A DNA stretch of 33,377 nucleotides from Clostridia bacterium (GCA_017467815.1 JAFUKI010000101.1:1-33377), one strand, 5' to 3'. Positions 24,298-32,503 are shown, numbered from the stretch's first letter. A program made the numbers and translations. The notes: a model not told the origin generated them from the letters alone.

Positions 24298-25758
24298 TTA
24301 ACCTCCTGTTTCATCGGACGCAAAGTTCCGGCAGTTTTTCATAAAATTCTTTTTCAGACTGAACAAGTACACGATCCAATAAGCTATTATCAGTACAGGG
24401 ATACCGACTGTCAGCCAGGCATTGACTGTTACCGGGTAACCGAATTTTTCAAAAATTTTTGATGTTGCAGCGAATCCAGGGATAATGCCGAATAATTCCG
24501 TTACAAAAACCCTTCTGATCATCAGTCTGCGGAAGCAGGAATATATAGTTTTTTCATCCGCACCGAGTATATACAAAGTTTTTACCGTTTCTGAACAAGA
24601 TTCCATCTGTCTTTTGGTAAAAACATATATAACGATCCAACTGAACACAATTGCATAGATAATCAGTACAATGAACAGACTGAAATTAGATATAAATGCA
24701 GCCAGCTCAGCACTGTTGGACATGTCATACATAGTTACTGCATAACTTGTCCCATTCAGCAAAAACACAGATGCCATCAGAATAAAGGCAATGAAAACCC
24801 CTAAAACTCCATATGTATTTGTGCTGCGCTTCTGCAGAACGGACAGAAAAAAGTGTCTGAAGCTTCTCTTTGACCGGTAATACAGAAATCTGGATTTATC
24901 AGGCTTGAATTCCACTACAGTATCCGCGCAGGTATAGGAGGCGTCCATTTTCAGAATCCGTTTCAGTACGACCAAAAAAGAAATATTAACCACAATGTAG
25001 CTAAATAGTATGGTAAGAACTAAAGAAAAGAAATCCACATCAAAAACAAGATAGATTGCATTAGTTAGACTCATATCTGTCCATTCACATATTTTACAAA
25101 ACAAATAGACAATCAGACCACCTATAGGAATACCGATCACTAATGAAATTAGGTAAACAATATTATATTCGTCCCAAAAAAGTCTATATAATTGTTTTTG
25201 ACTTATTCCAACTCCAGATAAAGTACGAATATCATCAGCACGTCGATTGATGTAATCACTATATACCATTTCCATTGAAACGATACCAAGAATAGAAAAC
25301 ACAATTTGTAACACAAATATCACTGTTCTCATCCCCTCATCAGAGTTATTTGGGATCTCTTGACCAAAAAACACATATACTCCTGGTGAATCGGCAGAAT
25401 GCATATCATTAAAAATATATTTGTTAAATATATCCACGATCTCTTGATGTACTTCTTCAATTTTATTTGTATCTATCAAAAAAAAGTCTAAATTTCCGTC
25501 AATATATTCCATCTCTACATTACGAATGTTCGAAAACAATTCGGCTTCTTCTTCTGTAATATTAGAAACCCGCAAGTCACATGTATGATCTTTTGTTAAT
25601 ATTGGGAGCACAACAGCATCGTAATGATTAGCATAGGAGTCACAATAAATATTTGTAAAACTAAACAAAGACAGTGACAAAATAAAAATACATAAAATAT
25701 TGATATAACTTTTTTTATATTTCTGAAAACTACGTTTATATATCATTTTGTAAAACAT
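24298..25758 (-). CDS. FtsX-like ABC permease of the peptide cassette
   Basis: The 486-residue protein has an N-terminal membrane segment (about 17-40), an outer domain of ~115 residues, three membrane segments near 155-275, then a further set of about four segments to the C-terminus. The stretch DYINRRADDIRTLSGVGISQKQLYRLF and the later KTLYILGADEKTIYSCFRRLM are FtsX-like coupling motifs, so it has two FtsX half-units. GAGG 8 bases before ATG 25758 supports the start; a GTG three codons earlier is less likely. Its first half is very AT-rich and its last third is closer to host composition. Similar permeases serve bacteriocin immunity or peptide export, but the function here is inferred from context only. 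Confidence 0.82.
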   Translation of the reverse strand: MFYKMIYKRSFQKYKKSYINILCIFILSLSLFSFTNIYCDSYANHYDAVVLPILTKDHTCDLRVSNITEEEAELFSNIRNVEMEYIDGNLDFFLIDTNKIEEVHQEIVDIFNKYIFNDMHSADSPGVYVFFGQEIPNNSDEGMRTVIFVLQIVFSILGIVSMEMVYSDYINRRADDIRTLSGVGISQKQLYRLFWDEYNIVYLISLVIGIPIGGLIVYLFCKICEWTDMSLTNAIYLVFDVDFFSLVLTILFSYIVVNISFLVVLKRILKMDASYTCADTVVEFKPDKSRFLYYRSKRSFRHFFLSVLQKRSTNTYGVLGVFIAFILMASVFLLNGTSYAVTMYDMSNSAELAAFISNFSLFIVLIIYAIVFSWIVIYVFTKRQMESCSETVKTLYILGADEKTIYSCFRRLMIRRVFVTELFGIIPGFAATSKIFEKFGYPVTVNAWLTVGIPVLIIAYWIVYLFSLKKNFMKNCRNFASDETGG

Positions 25759-25784
25759 TGTTAGCACCTCAATTTTTTACGGAA

Positions 25785-25816
25785 ATGGAGCTGTCACAAT
25801 TATGCGACAGCCCCAT
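25785..25816 (-). promoter_or_regulatory. Hairpin between peptide and permease genes
   Basis: An 11-bp stem with one wobble (25785-25795 with 25806-25816, 10-base loop) lies between the peptide stop and the permease ribosome site. The minus-strand 3' side has only three T, so it is a weak terminator or an RNA-stabilising hairpin. It would favour peptide over transporter mRNA, as in many peptide operons. Confidence 0.5.
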
Positions 25817-25848
25817 TGTTAACAATATAATTATCTAACTCGACTTAT

Positions 25849-26241
25849 TTAGTTAGATGTATATGCTATAGAGTTCAAACTACAGGGAGTACTATCTTTC
25901 ATACCACAAATATTTTTACCAACATCATCATATGTATGTCCTTCATGATAATGCATATTATCACCTATATTTACATGAGCGGAATTTGCTTGACAGGTTT
26001 CTCTGGTTCCGTGAACAATTTCGTTATAGATACAAGTATAACCGCCCAGCCCCAAAATAGTTTTATATTTATGGCTAAGATTATCAGTACTGGAAATAAA
26101 ACCTGTACAACGTGCAACAACAGTCTCACTACAAGCGTAACAACCGTGGTAATAACTTCTTGCTCCTGCGCTTACCTGAAGTACCATGAGGGATACGAAC
26201 ACCAAGCACATGATAATTGTAAGTGTAACATGCTTTTTCAT
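25849..26241 (-). CDS. Secreted Cys/His-rich small protein of unknown function
   Basis: The 130-residue protein starts with MKKHVTLTIIMCLVFVSLM and a cleavable signal peptide, probably cut after VSA (residue ~25). The mature ~105 residues contain seven Cys, including CYAC (a CxxC motif), and a His-rich HYHEGH stretch. This suggests disulfide bonding or metal binding. I do not recognise a family. AAAGGAG upstream supports the start at 26241. It is the first gene of a three-gene unit with an FtsX-like permease and ABC ATPase, all in AT-rich DNA. A bacteriocin-like or signalling protein with dedicated transport or immunity is the obvious hypothesis, and a substrate- or stress-sensing partner is the alternative. 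Confidence 0.7.
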   Translation of the reverse strand: MKKHVTLTIIMCLVFVSLMVLQVSAGARSYYHGCYACSETVVARCTGFISSTDNLSHKYKTILGLGGYTCIYNEIVHGTRETCQANSAHVNIGDNMHYHEGHTYDDVGKNICGMKDSTPCSLNSIAYTSN

Positions 26242-26469
26242 AATATTTTCTCCTTTTGATTTTATGATATTCACATAGTATGTACATTAAATAGACCAGT
26301 CGAGTTTTGTTCTAATTTCACCTCCTATTTAATTATATTAATTGATCTATAAAGTAATACTACTAAGTGGCTTCCTCACTCAATATTCTTTTAAACTTTA
26401 TAATAAACGTTCTGATATTTGTGTCTTACTTATATATGAGAAATATTATTCTTTTGTTACACAATTACA
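26242..26469 (-). other. AT-rich leader and promoter region of the peptide cassette
   Basis: No gene is seen. On the minus strand a TATAAT box lies at 26332-26337 without a good -35. A second weak pair, TCGACT then TACTAT at 17 bp, lies closer to the peptide gene. An isolated GGAGGTGAAAT with no start codon behind it (about 26315-26325) may be the remnant of a lost gene. Composition is clearly more AT-rich than the flanking DNA. Confidence 0.4.
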
Positions 26470-26486
26470 AAAATAAAACAAAAAAT
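26470..26486 (+). repeat. A-rich direct repeat, right border of the inserted cassette
   Basis: This tract (AAAAT, four A, C, six A, T) is nearly identical to 23607-23626 and is followed at once by the C run that begins the terminator modules of copy I. Confidence 0.65.
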
Positions 26487-26605
26487 CCCCCCTTTTTCAA
26501 AGTTTTTGAAGTGAGAGGGGGGTGCCGAAGAATTGCTTCGCAAATCTTCAGGGGAGAGAGAAGCTTTTTCGCAAAAAGTTTCTCCTCTCCCCCTGCAAAA
26601 AACTA
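26487..26605 (+). repeat. Modular hairpin repeat, copy I (right part of a split copy)
   Basis: Only the terminator-end modules in forward orientation are present: hairpins at 26487-26522 and 26549-26595. A 74-bp stretch is identical to copy A (about 291-364 in A), showing recent common origin. Read on the minus strand it would terminate the aldose epimerase gene, whose stop is at 26618. Together with copy H it makes one complete element. Confidence 0.88.
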
Positions 26606-26617
26606 ATAAAACCTCAA

Positions 26618-27496
26618 TCAGCCAATTTCGATGTCGAAGCTTTGTTCGTGGATGGCGCCGGGGGCGAGGCGGAGCATACTGCGTTTGGTTTCGAGGTTGT
26701 CGACGGAGCCGTCGTCTGCGGGGATGCTGATCCAGGGTTCGATGCAGACGTAGGGGGCTTCGGTTTTGGGGGCGTGCCAGAAGCCGAGGTAGTTCATGCC
26801 GGGGTAGGATACCTTAACGAAGTGCTTGGAGATGCCGGACTTGAGGGTAACGGCGGGAGCCATGTCGGTAAGGAATACGGCGTCGTTGTCGAACAGGTCG
26901 TGAGCAAGCTTGAAGCTCTTGCCGCAGCGGAGCTTGAAAGGCTTGGTGTCGTTCAGGTAGTAGCAGGTCTCGCTCATGCAGAGCTGGCGGGGTTCGCACT
27001 TGTCGGAGAAGGAGATGGTGTAATCTTCAAAGGTCTCGCCTTCTGCAAGGGGTACGTTGAAGCCGGGGTGTCCGCCGATGGCGAAGATCAGTTCCTTTTC
27101 ATCATTATTGGTGATGTGGAACGTGGTCTTGACAGCAGCGCCTTCCAGAGAATAGGTCAGCAGCAGCTCAAAATGGAAGGGATACTGGGCATAGGTTACA
27201 TCGGTGTCCGCCAGACGGAAGGTGATGGAATCTTCCTTCTGTTCTGCTACCGCATATTCCGTCTTGCGCGCAAAGCCGTGGAGATTCATTTCGTATGTAT
27301 TGCCCTGATAGGTGTATTTGCCTTCCCACAGACGTCCGCAAATGGGGAACAGGTTGTACGCATGACCGGTCCAGTAGGTCGGATCGCCCTGCCACAGATA
27401 TTCCGTGCCGGTCTTCTTCAGCACCAGAGAGGTCATTTCTGCACCCATATCGGTGATGGTTACCTTGATTTTGCTGTTTTCGATTGTGTAAAGCAT
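26618..27496 (-). CDS. Aldose 1-epimerase family protein (LacX-like)
   Basis: The 292-residue protein is a galactose mutarotase-like beta-sandwich enzyme. It has GAEMTSLVLKKTGTEYLWQGD at the start, NLFPICGRLWEGKY, NLHGFAR containing a likely catalytic His, AIGGHPGFNVPL containing the second His, and CIEPWISIPADDG with the likely catalytic Glu. Such proteins interconvert alpha and beta anomers of aldoses; the LacX/YeaD-like branch often acts on less well defined sugars. GGAGG precedes ATG 27496. It has its own promoter (27527-27555) overlapping the end of nth. The last ~200 bp show the C-ending codon bias next to repeat I. Confidence 0.88.
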   Translation of the reverse strand: MLYTIENSKIKVTITDMGAEMTSLVLKKTGTEYLWQGDPTYWTGHAYNLFPICGRLWEGKYTYQGNTYEMNLHGFARKTEYAVAEQKEDSITFRLADTDVTYAQYPFHFELLLTYSLEGAAVKTTFHITNNDEKELIFAIGGHPGFNVPLAEGETFEDYTISFSDKCEPRQLCMSETCYYLNDTKPFKLRCGKSFKLAHDLFDNDAVFLTDMAPAVTLKSGISKHFVKVSYPGMNYLGFWHAPKTEAPYVCIEPWISIPADDGSVDNLETKRSMLRLAPGAIHEQSFDIEIG

Positions 27497-27526
27497 ATTT
27501 TTCCTCCAATGTATATTGTTGCATTT

Positions 27527-27555
27527 AGTGTATCATGTTTATCCGGGATTGTCAA
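27527..27555 (-). promoter_or_regulatory. Promoter of the aldose epimerase gene
   Basis: On the minus strand TTGACA (27550-27555) and TACACT (27527-27532) are 17 bp apart with a TGA just before the -10. The -35 box overlaps the last codon of nth. Confidence 0.72.
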
Positions 27556-28250
27556 GGCTTTTTGGGGGTCGGGACTGTGTTGATCTGCTGGGGATGGGGG
27601 ACTGCGACGTGATGTGATTTGGCTTTTGCTTTAGTGCCGCATTCGCCTGCCAGCGGACAGTCTCCGCACCGGGGATTTCGTGCCATGCAGTATTCTCTGC
27701 CGAATAATACCATCCGATGGCAGTAATCACTCTGTTCTTCCGCCGGAACAATGGGGGCGAGAATTTTCTCCACTTTCAGCGGATCCTTCATTTCGGTGGG
27801 ATAAAACCCAAGCCGTCCGTTGATCCGGATGCAGTGGGTGTCCGCTACGATGCCGGGGATTCCGAAAGCGTCGCCCAGTACCAGGTTGGCAATCTTCCGC
27901 CCTACGCCCGGCAGTGCCAGAAGTGCTTCCCTGTCCGCCGGAACTTTGCCGCCGTGACGAAGTACAATACATTCCGCCGCACCTTTCAGGCTTTCCGCTT
28001 TCGTCCGCCACAGACCGCAGGAGCGTATGTATGCGCCGATCTCGTCCACATCGCCCGCCGCCATGGCGTAAACATCGGGATAACGGTCAAACAGCGCCGG
28101 ACAGACCAGGTTCACCCGTTCATCCGTACACTGTGCCGAAAGTCTGCCCATGACCAGCAGCTTCCACGGATCTCCGCTCCATTCCAGCGAACAGACAGCA
28201 TCCGGATACAAAGTCTTCAGTATCGGGATGATACGATGTATATCAGGCAT
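27552..28250 (-). CDS. nth: Endonuclease III (DNA glycosylase/AP lyase)
   Basis: The 232-residue protein has the helix-hairpin-helix LPGVGRKIANLVL with the catalytic Lys, VADTH with the catalytic Asp, and the [4Fe-4S] loop C-x6-C-x2-C-x5-C (EYCMARNPRCGDCPLAGEC). It removes oxidised pyrimidines and nicks abasic sites in base excision repair. A ~27-residue Lys/His/Pro-rich tail after the cluster is longer than usual and low in complexity. AAAGGGGG lies upstream of ATG 28250. It is the last gene of the lipoprotein-desulfurase-PBP2 operon, 29 bp after PBP2, which could place it near a supplier of sulfur for its cluster. Confidence 0.93.
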   Translation of the reverse strand: MPDIHRIIPILKTLYPDAVCSLEWSGDPWKLLVMGRLSAQCTDERVNLVCPALFDRYPDVYAMAAGDVDEIGAYIRSCGLWRTKAESLKGAAECIVLRHGGKVPADREALLALPGVGRKIANLVLGDAFGIPGIVADTHCIRINGRLGFYPTEMKDPLKVEKILAPIVPAEEQSDYCHRMVLFGREYCMARNPRCGDCPLAGECGTKAKAKSHHVAVPHPQQINTVPTPKKP

Positions 28251-28279
28251 TTTTTGCCCCCTTTCCGGGATGACCCGCT

Positions 28280-30346
28280 TTATTTGTTCAGTCCGAAATA
28301 ATAATCGAATACATCCTTGATGGCATAACCTGCCTTCGTGCCGCTGTATCCCTGCTCGATCACACAGGTTACCGCAATGGCAGGATCGTCGTAGGGCGCA
28401 AAAGCCGACATGATGGCGTTGTCACTCTTGGTGGTGTAAACCTGCGCCGTACCGGTCTTGCCGCCTACGGGAATGGGATAACCGGCAAATATACGTGCTG
28501 CCGAACCGTTGTCCATTACGTTACGCATACCCTGTTTCACAATGGCGAAAATTTCATCGGAGATCTCCGTCCGGGTCAGAACCTTCGGGACAGAGTTGTA
28601 CACCGTTGTTTTGTCGTAATCCTTTACAAAATACAGAAGCCGTGCGCTGTAGCGTGTGCCCCGGTTCAGCAGGGTGGTCAGGTACATATTCATCTGCAGA
28701 GGGGTGAACAGGTTGTCCGACTGACCGATGGCGGCGGCAAGGGTGTCACCGGGACTCCATTTGTCCAGTCCGTTTTCGTCACGGTATTCCGGACCTGCCA
28801 GGATCCCCGTTTCCTCGTACAGCTCGATGCCGGTGGAAAGTCCCAGACCGAACTTTTCCATCCATGTATTCATTTTGTCAATGGTCAGAAGCCGTCCGAC
28901 TTCAAAGAAGAAATAGTTGCAGGACTCCTGGATCGCTTCGGTTACGTTGATCGCTCCGTGTACGCCTCCGTGGGCATAGATCCAGCACGCCGGCTGGAAG
29001 TCCTTGTAGTAGGTGTACTGCCCCTTGGTGTCGATCAGGGTGTCCGCTTCGATGATTTCTTCCGACAAAGCCGCCACTGCCACGCCGACCTTGAAGGTGG
29101 AACCGGGGGCGTAGGTACCACGCAGTGCCCGGTTCAGCAGGGGGGATGTGGGGTCGGTTGCCAGCAGTGTGTAGTCCGCGTTGTAGGACGACAGATCGTA
29201 GGTGGGATAGGAAGCGATGGCAAGCAGTTCGCCCGTATCCACATCCGTTGCCACCAGTGCGCCGGAGGAGGCGTCCTCACCGGATAAGGGGTTGTCGGGA
29301 TCGGCTTCGTCCCGGATCTGCTGTACATTCTTCGCCAAAGCGTTTTCCGCCGCTATCTGCATACCGATGTCAATGGTCAGGTACACATCGTTCCCGGCAA
29401 CGGGTTCCTTGGTCACTTCCATGGAAACAATATTGCCGTAATTGTCTTCGGTGATGGTCAGAACCCCGTCCACACCCCGGAGATAGGCTTCAAAGGAGTA
29501 TTCCGCACCGGATATGCCCACAACGGCGTCCAGCGCATACCCCCGTTCCGTGTAGTATTCCACATTGGAATCGGGAATGGCGCTGACCAGACCTAAAATA
29601 TGGGAAGCATAACCGGGGTAATTGTAATGCCGGCGGACTTCCGTATGGATACGGATCCCTCTGGGACAGGTCTCCTCCACGTGGGTGAGAAAATCGAAGG
29701 GGATCTCCGTGCCGATATCGTAAGGCTCCACCCGGGAGAAATTGGACAGTTCAATATCCAGCCGGTAGATCAGCAGCTTGCGGGTCTTGGTGGGGGAATA
29801 GATAAGCCGCCCGTCCTCGTCCAACAGTTCGTATCGGTTCATCAGCGCTACCGCACAGGCATCCACGTCAGCCGGATCGTCCACATTCAGTCCGTCGATC
29901 AGTTTGAGATACCGGGACTTTTTACCGCCGGCGTACGAATAATATTCCTCACTGTAGCGGATGGTGACCGTGCCGTGACCCTCTCCGATGACAAAGGGGG
30001 AGAAGGATGGGGTATTCAGGGCAACGCCGTGCTGTTCCGACGCGCTGAATATGGTCAGAAGCAGTTCATTCCGCGCGCTTTCCGTCTTGGGGAAGGAGCC
30101 GTAGTCCAGCTGTAAGGTGTAGCTGTAGGCATTGGTTACCAGCGGAACGCCGTTGCGGTCGTAGATTTCCCCCCGGTGTGCCTGAATGGGCACGGTACGG
30201 GTGTAATAGGTGGGGGGCGGCGTGGTGGCGTAATAGTCCTGACCGGCAACCTGTAAGTATACCAGCCGTCCCAGATAGATCAGGCAGACGGCACAGAAGA
30301 TAAAACCTACGGCGAAAAATCGTATCAGGTGTTCTTTCTTATTCAT
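28280..30346 (-). CDS. mrdA: Class B penicillin-binding protein 2 (PBP2/MrdA-like transpeptidase)
   Basis: The 688-residue protein has one N-terminal membrane anchor (about 9-30), then the PBP dimerisation domain with AHRGEIYDRNGVPL and GLVSAIPDSNVEYYTERGY. The transpeptidase domain has STFK (Ser416 nucleophile in APGSTFKVG), SCN (SCNYFFFEVG) and KTG (VGGKTGTAQVY). It cross-links peptidoglycan during elongation, normally with a SEDS glycosyltransferase. An insertion of ~150 residues between about 90 and 230 is larger than in E. coli PBP2. No mreC, mreD or rodA is adjacent. It starts 5 bp after the cysteine desulfurase stop, with only a weak ribosome site. A SpoVD/FtsI-like assignment is less likely because no PASTA domain is seen. 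Confidence 0.9.
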   Translation of the reverse strand: MNKKEHLIRFFAVGFIFCAVCLIYLGRLVYLQVAGQDYYATTPPPTYYTRTVPIQAHRGEIYDRNGVPLVTNAYSYTLQLDYGSFPKTESARNELLLTIFSASEQHGVALNTPSFSPFVIGEGHGTVTIRYSEEYYSYAGGKKSRYLKLIDGLNVDDPADVDACAVALMNRYELLDEDGRLIYSPTKTRKLLIYRLDIELSNFSRVEPYDIGTEIPFDFLTHVEETCPRGIRIHTEVRRHYNYPGYASHILGLVSAIPDSNVEYYTERGYALDAVVGISGAEYSFEAYLRGVDGVLTITEDNYGNIVSMEVTKEPVAGNDVYLTIDIGMQIAAENALAKNVQQIRDEADPDNPLSGEDASSGALVATDVDTGELLAIASYPTYDLSSYNADYTLLATDPTSPLLNRALRGTYAPGSTFKVGVAVAALSEEIIEADTLIDTKGQYTYYKDFQPACWIYAHGGVHGAINVTEAIQESCNYFFFEVGRLLTIDKMNTWMEKFGLGLSTGIELYEETGILAGPEYRDENGLDKWSPGDTLAAAIGQSDNLFTPLQMNMYLTTLLNRGTRYSARLLYFVKDYDKTTVYNSVPKVLTRTEISDEIFAIVKQGMRNVMDNGSAARIFAGYPIPVGGKTGTAQVYTTKSDNAIMSAFAPYDDPAIAVTCVIEQGYSGTKAGYAIKDVFDYYFGLNK

Positions 30347-30351
30347 AATCG

Positions 30352-31545
30352 TTACCGTTTTCTCTGTAATCCGGCAATGCCTTCCTTCAGCGCCGCCGCC
30401 AGAGCCAGAATATCCCCTTCGGTATTGGTATGGTCGAAGCTGATACGGAGGGCGCAGTCCATGGCTTCGGGAGACAGACCGAATGCTTTCAGGGCGGCGC
30501 TTTCCTTATGGGCATGGGCGGAACAGGCGGAACCGGCGGAAACATAGATCCCTTTGCCGGAAAGATAGTTGAGCATGATCTCACTCCGGATGGCGGGCAG
30601 GGACAGATTCAGGATCCCCGGCACAAAAGTACCTTCCGGGATATTGAACTGCACCCCTTCGTCAGCCAGGGGAGCGATAGAGGACAGCAGGGTTTCGCGT
30701 AAGGTATTTTCCGCGGCACGGTTGGCGGCGAAACGGGATTGTTCCTCCTGACAGGCATGGGCAAAGGCACCGATGGCGAACAGATTCTCCGTACCGCTGC
30801 GGTAGCCGAATTCCTGACCGCCGCCGGGCATAACGGGGACGATCTTCTTCTGCTTTTCCACATCCGCACCGATGTACAGAGCGCCGGCGCCCCTTGTACC
30901 GTGGATTTTGTGGGCGCTGACGGTCAGGGTATCCACGCCCAGGGTTTTGGGGGTGAACCGGGTCTTCATAAATCCCTGTACCGCGTCACAGTGTACCAGC
31001 GCGCCGGGGTGATGGCGTTTCACCAGTGCGGCGGCGGATCTTACGTCATACAGAGCGCCGGTTTCGTTATTGACCAGCATGAATCCGGCGAAGATCACGG
31101 GGGATACAGCATCCGTCAGTGCCGTTTCCAGTGCGGCGAGGTCCAGTACCCCTTTTGCGGTAGGGATACGGACGACGGTATAGCCTTCACTCTCCAGCCG
31201 TTGTGCCGGTTTTTCCATGGAAGGATGTTCTCCGTCACTGAGAAGGATGGTACCGAGGGAATTTCCCACAGGTTTGCGCTTTTTGGCGTAGGCACAGCCG
31301 AGGATGGCGATGTTGTTCGCCTCCGTACCGCTGGAAGTCAGGATCAGCCGGTTGGGGGCGAGGGGGGAAAGCCCCAGTGCGGCGGCAATTTTTCCCCGGC
31401 AGGCGGTCAGAAAGCGGTTTGCTTCCATGCCGGCGCCGTGTACGGAGGAGGGATTGCCGTAATACTGTTCCGCCTGACGCATCCCTTCCAGAGCCGCATC
31501 GGAGGGACGGGTAGTGGCGGCGTTATCCAGATAATGGTATTCCAT
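30352..31545 (-). CDS. Cysteine desulfurase (NifS/IscS family)
   Basis: The 397-residue PLP enzyme opens with YLDNAATTRPS and has TSSGTEANNIAI, HCDAVQGFMK, TVSAHKIHGTRGAGALYIG with the cofactor Lys, and the active-site Cys in SAGSACSAHAHKESAAL. It takes sulfur from cysteine for iron-sulfur clusters or tRNA thiolation. The start at 31545 gives the usual N-terminus. ATG 31554, one base after the lipoprotein stop, is an alternative adding three residues. Neither has a strong ribosome site, so coupling with the upstream gene is likely. No iscU/nifU scaffold is adjacent; the downstream nth product is an Fe-S protein. Confidence 0.92.
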   Translation of the reverse strand: MEYHYLDNAATTRPSDAALEGMRQAEQYYGNPSSVHGAGMEANRFLTACRGKIAAALGLSPLAPNRLILTSSGTEANNIAILGCAYAKKRKPVGNSLGTILLSDGEHPSMEKPAQRLESEGYTVVRIPTAKGVLDLAALETALTDAVSPVIFAGFMLVNNETGALYDVRSAAALVKRHHPGALVHCDAVQGFMKTRFTPKTLGVDTLTVSAHKIHGTRGAGALYIGADVEKQKKIVPVMPGGGQEFGYRSGTENLFAIGAFAHACQEEQSRFAANRAAENTLRETLLSSIAPLADEGVQFNIPEGTFVPGILNLSLPAIRSEIMLNYLSGKGIYVSAGSACSAHAHKESAALKAFGLSPEAMDCALRISFDHTNTEGDILALAAALKEGIAGLQRKR

Positions 31546-31555
31546 GGGATGCATC

Positions 31556-32083
31556 TCAGTCAAAAGTGAAGTACTGCAGCATCTGCGCCACTTCTTCCTC
31601 ATGGGCGGCAAAATTGTCGGCAGTGGAAGTATAGGTGAACAGATAGATCTGGTAATCGCGGATCGCGGCAGTCTGCTGGATGGTGTAGTTAAACTCACCC
31701 AGAGAAGCGTTGTATACGTAGGTCTTGGCATACGCGCCGTCAACGGTGGTATCGGCTTCGGAAACGATCTCCACGTCCCGGAAAACCATTTCGATATCTT
31801 CCATATTCATATTCCACCAGTCTTCCAGCGTGGTATCAGAAGACGGCAGTTCCCATTTCATAACGGAAACGGAAGACGGATCTTCAGGGGAGCAGTACGC
31901 ACTGGTAGCTCCGGTAGACAGATCCACAGTCCAGTCCTTGGGTACATAAAAATGATACCCCGCCGCCTCACCGGAAGCCGTAATATACCCATTGGGCGCA
32001 GTCGCATCCTGATTGCAGGCACTGAGCGATACAGCCGCCAGCACCGCCGCCGCAATAACACACAAATTCTTCTTGATATTCAT
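31556..32083 (-). CDS. Small lipoprotein with PsbP/DcrB-like domain
   Basis: The 175-residue protein has a lipoprotein signal ending SLSAC, so it should be membrane-anchored outside the cell. The mature part (GYHFYVPKDWTVDLSTGATSAYCSPED... then SVMKWELP and a late YTIQQTAAIRDYQIYLFTYTST) has the strand pattern of Mog1/PsbP/DcrB-like domains, common in uncharacterised Firmicutes lipoproteins. Function is unknown. GAGGTGAG precedes ATG 32083. It is the first gene of the operon with cysteine desulfurase, PBP2 and nth, so a cell-envelope role beside PBP2 is plausible. Confidence 0.78.
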   Translation of the reverse strand: MNIKKNLCVIAAAVLAAVSLSACNQDATAPNGYITASGEAAGYHFYVPKDWTVDLSTGATSAYCSPEDPSSVSVMKWELPSSDTTLEDWWNMNMEDIEMVFRDVEIVSEADTTVDGAYAKTYVYNASLGEFNYTIQQTAAIRDYQIYLFTYTSTADNFAAHEEEVAQMLQYFTFD

Positions 32084-32115
32084 AAATCTCACCTCAAAAT
32101 ATATCTTATTCTCAT

Positions 32116-32144
32116 AGTATACCGCGAATCCCCCCAAGGTTCAA
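32116..32144 (-). promoter_or_regulatory. Promoter of the lipoprotein-desulfurase-PBP2-nth operon
   Basis: On the minus strand TTGAAC (32139-32144) and TATACT (32116-32121) are 17 bp apart, about 33 bases before the lipoprotein start. Confidence 0.75.
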
Positions 32145-32186
32145 GAGCAGAATTATGAATAATGCAAAAATATATGAAATTATGGG

Positions 32187-32490
32187 GTGTTTTTTTGCGG
32201 GGGAGAGAGAAACACTTTTTGCGAAAAAGTATTTCTCCCTCCCCTGGAGATTTGCGCAGCAGTTCTCCTCCCCCATCCCTCTTTTCAAAAAACTTTGGAA
32301 AAAAAGGGATTTTATTTTCCGCATAGACCAAAAAATATTCCACTGGTGAAAACCGAACTCTCGACCATCGCCCAAACTGTGTAGCCTTCCCCAAGAGATA
32401 TACCTGCCTCAGGAGAAGGTGGCAGACGGATGAGTTGTAACGTGCGATTTGAACCCCCTATATTGGTGAGATCCCTGCCCCCCATTTTTT
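32187..32490 (-). repeat. Modular hairpin repeat, copy J (reverse)
   Basis: A reverse copy lies between two divergent promoters. It has both terminator hairpins (32199-32244 and 32275-32310, the latter followed by TTTATTTT), CCACTGGTGAA, and a CTTCCCC...GGAGAAG region with a mismatched, partly altered GAGGCA-type inner stem. The CAGCCTTAAGGCTG hairpin is lost, leaving GGCAGACGGATGAG. The hairpin-array end is degraded. Confidence 0.8.
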
Positions 32491-32503
32491 TCGTCGAAAA
32501 ATG

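Noticed and set aside
31546..31743. N-terminal extension of the cysteine desulfurase to 31743
   Set aside because: The extra 66 residues overlap the lipoprotein gene, have shadow-frame composition, and precede the normal family N-terminus at YLDNAATT.
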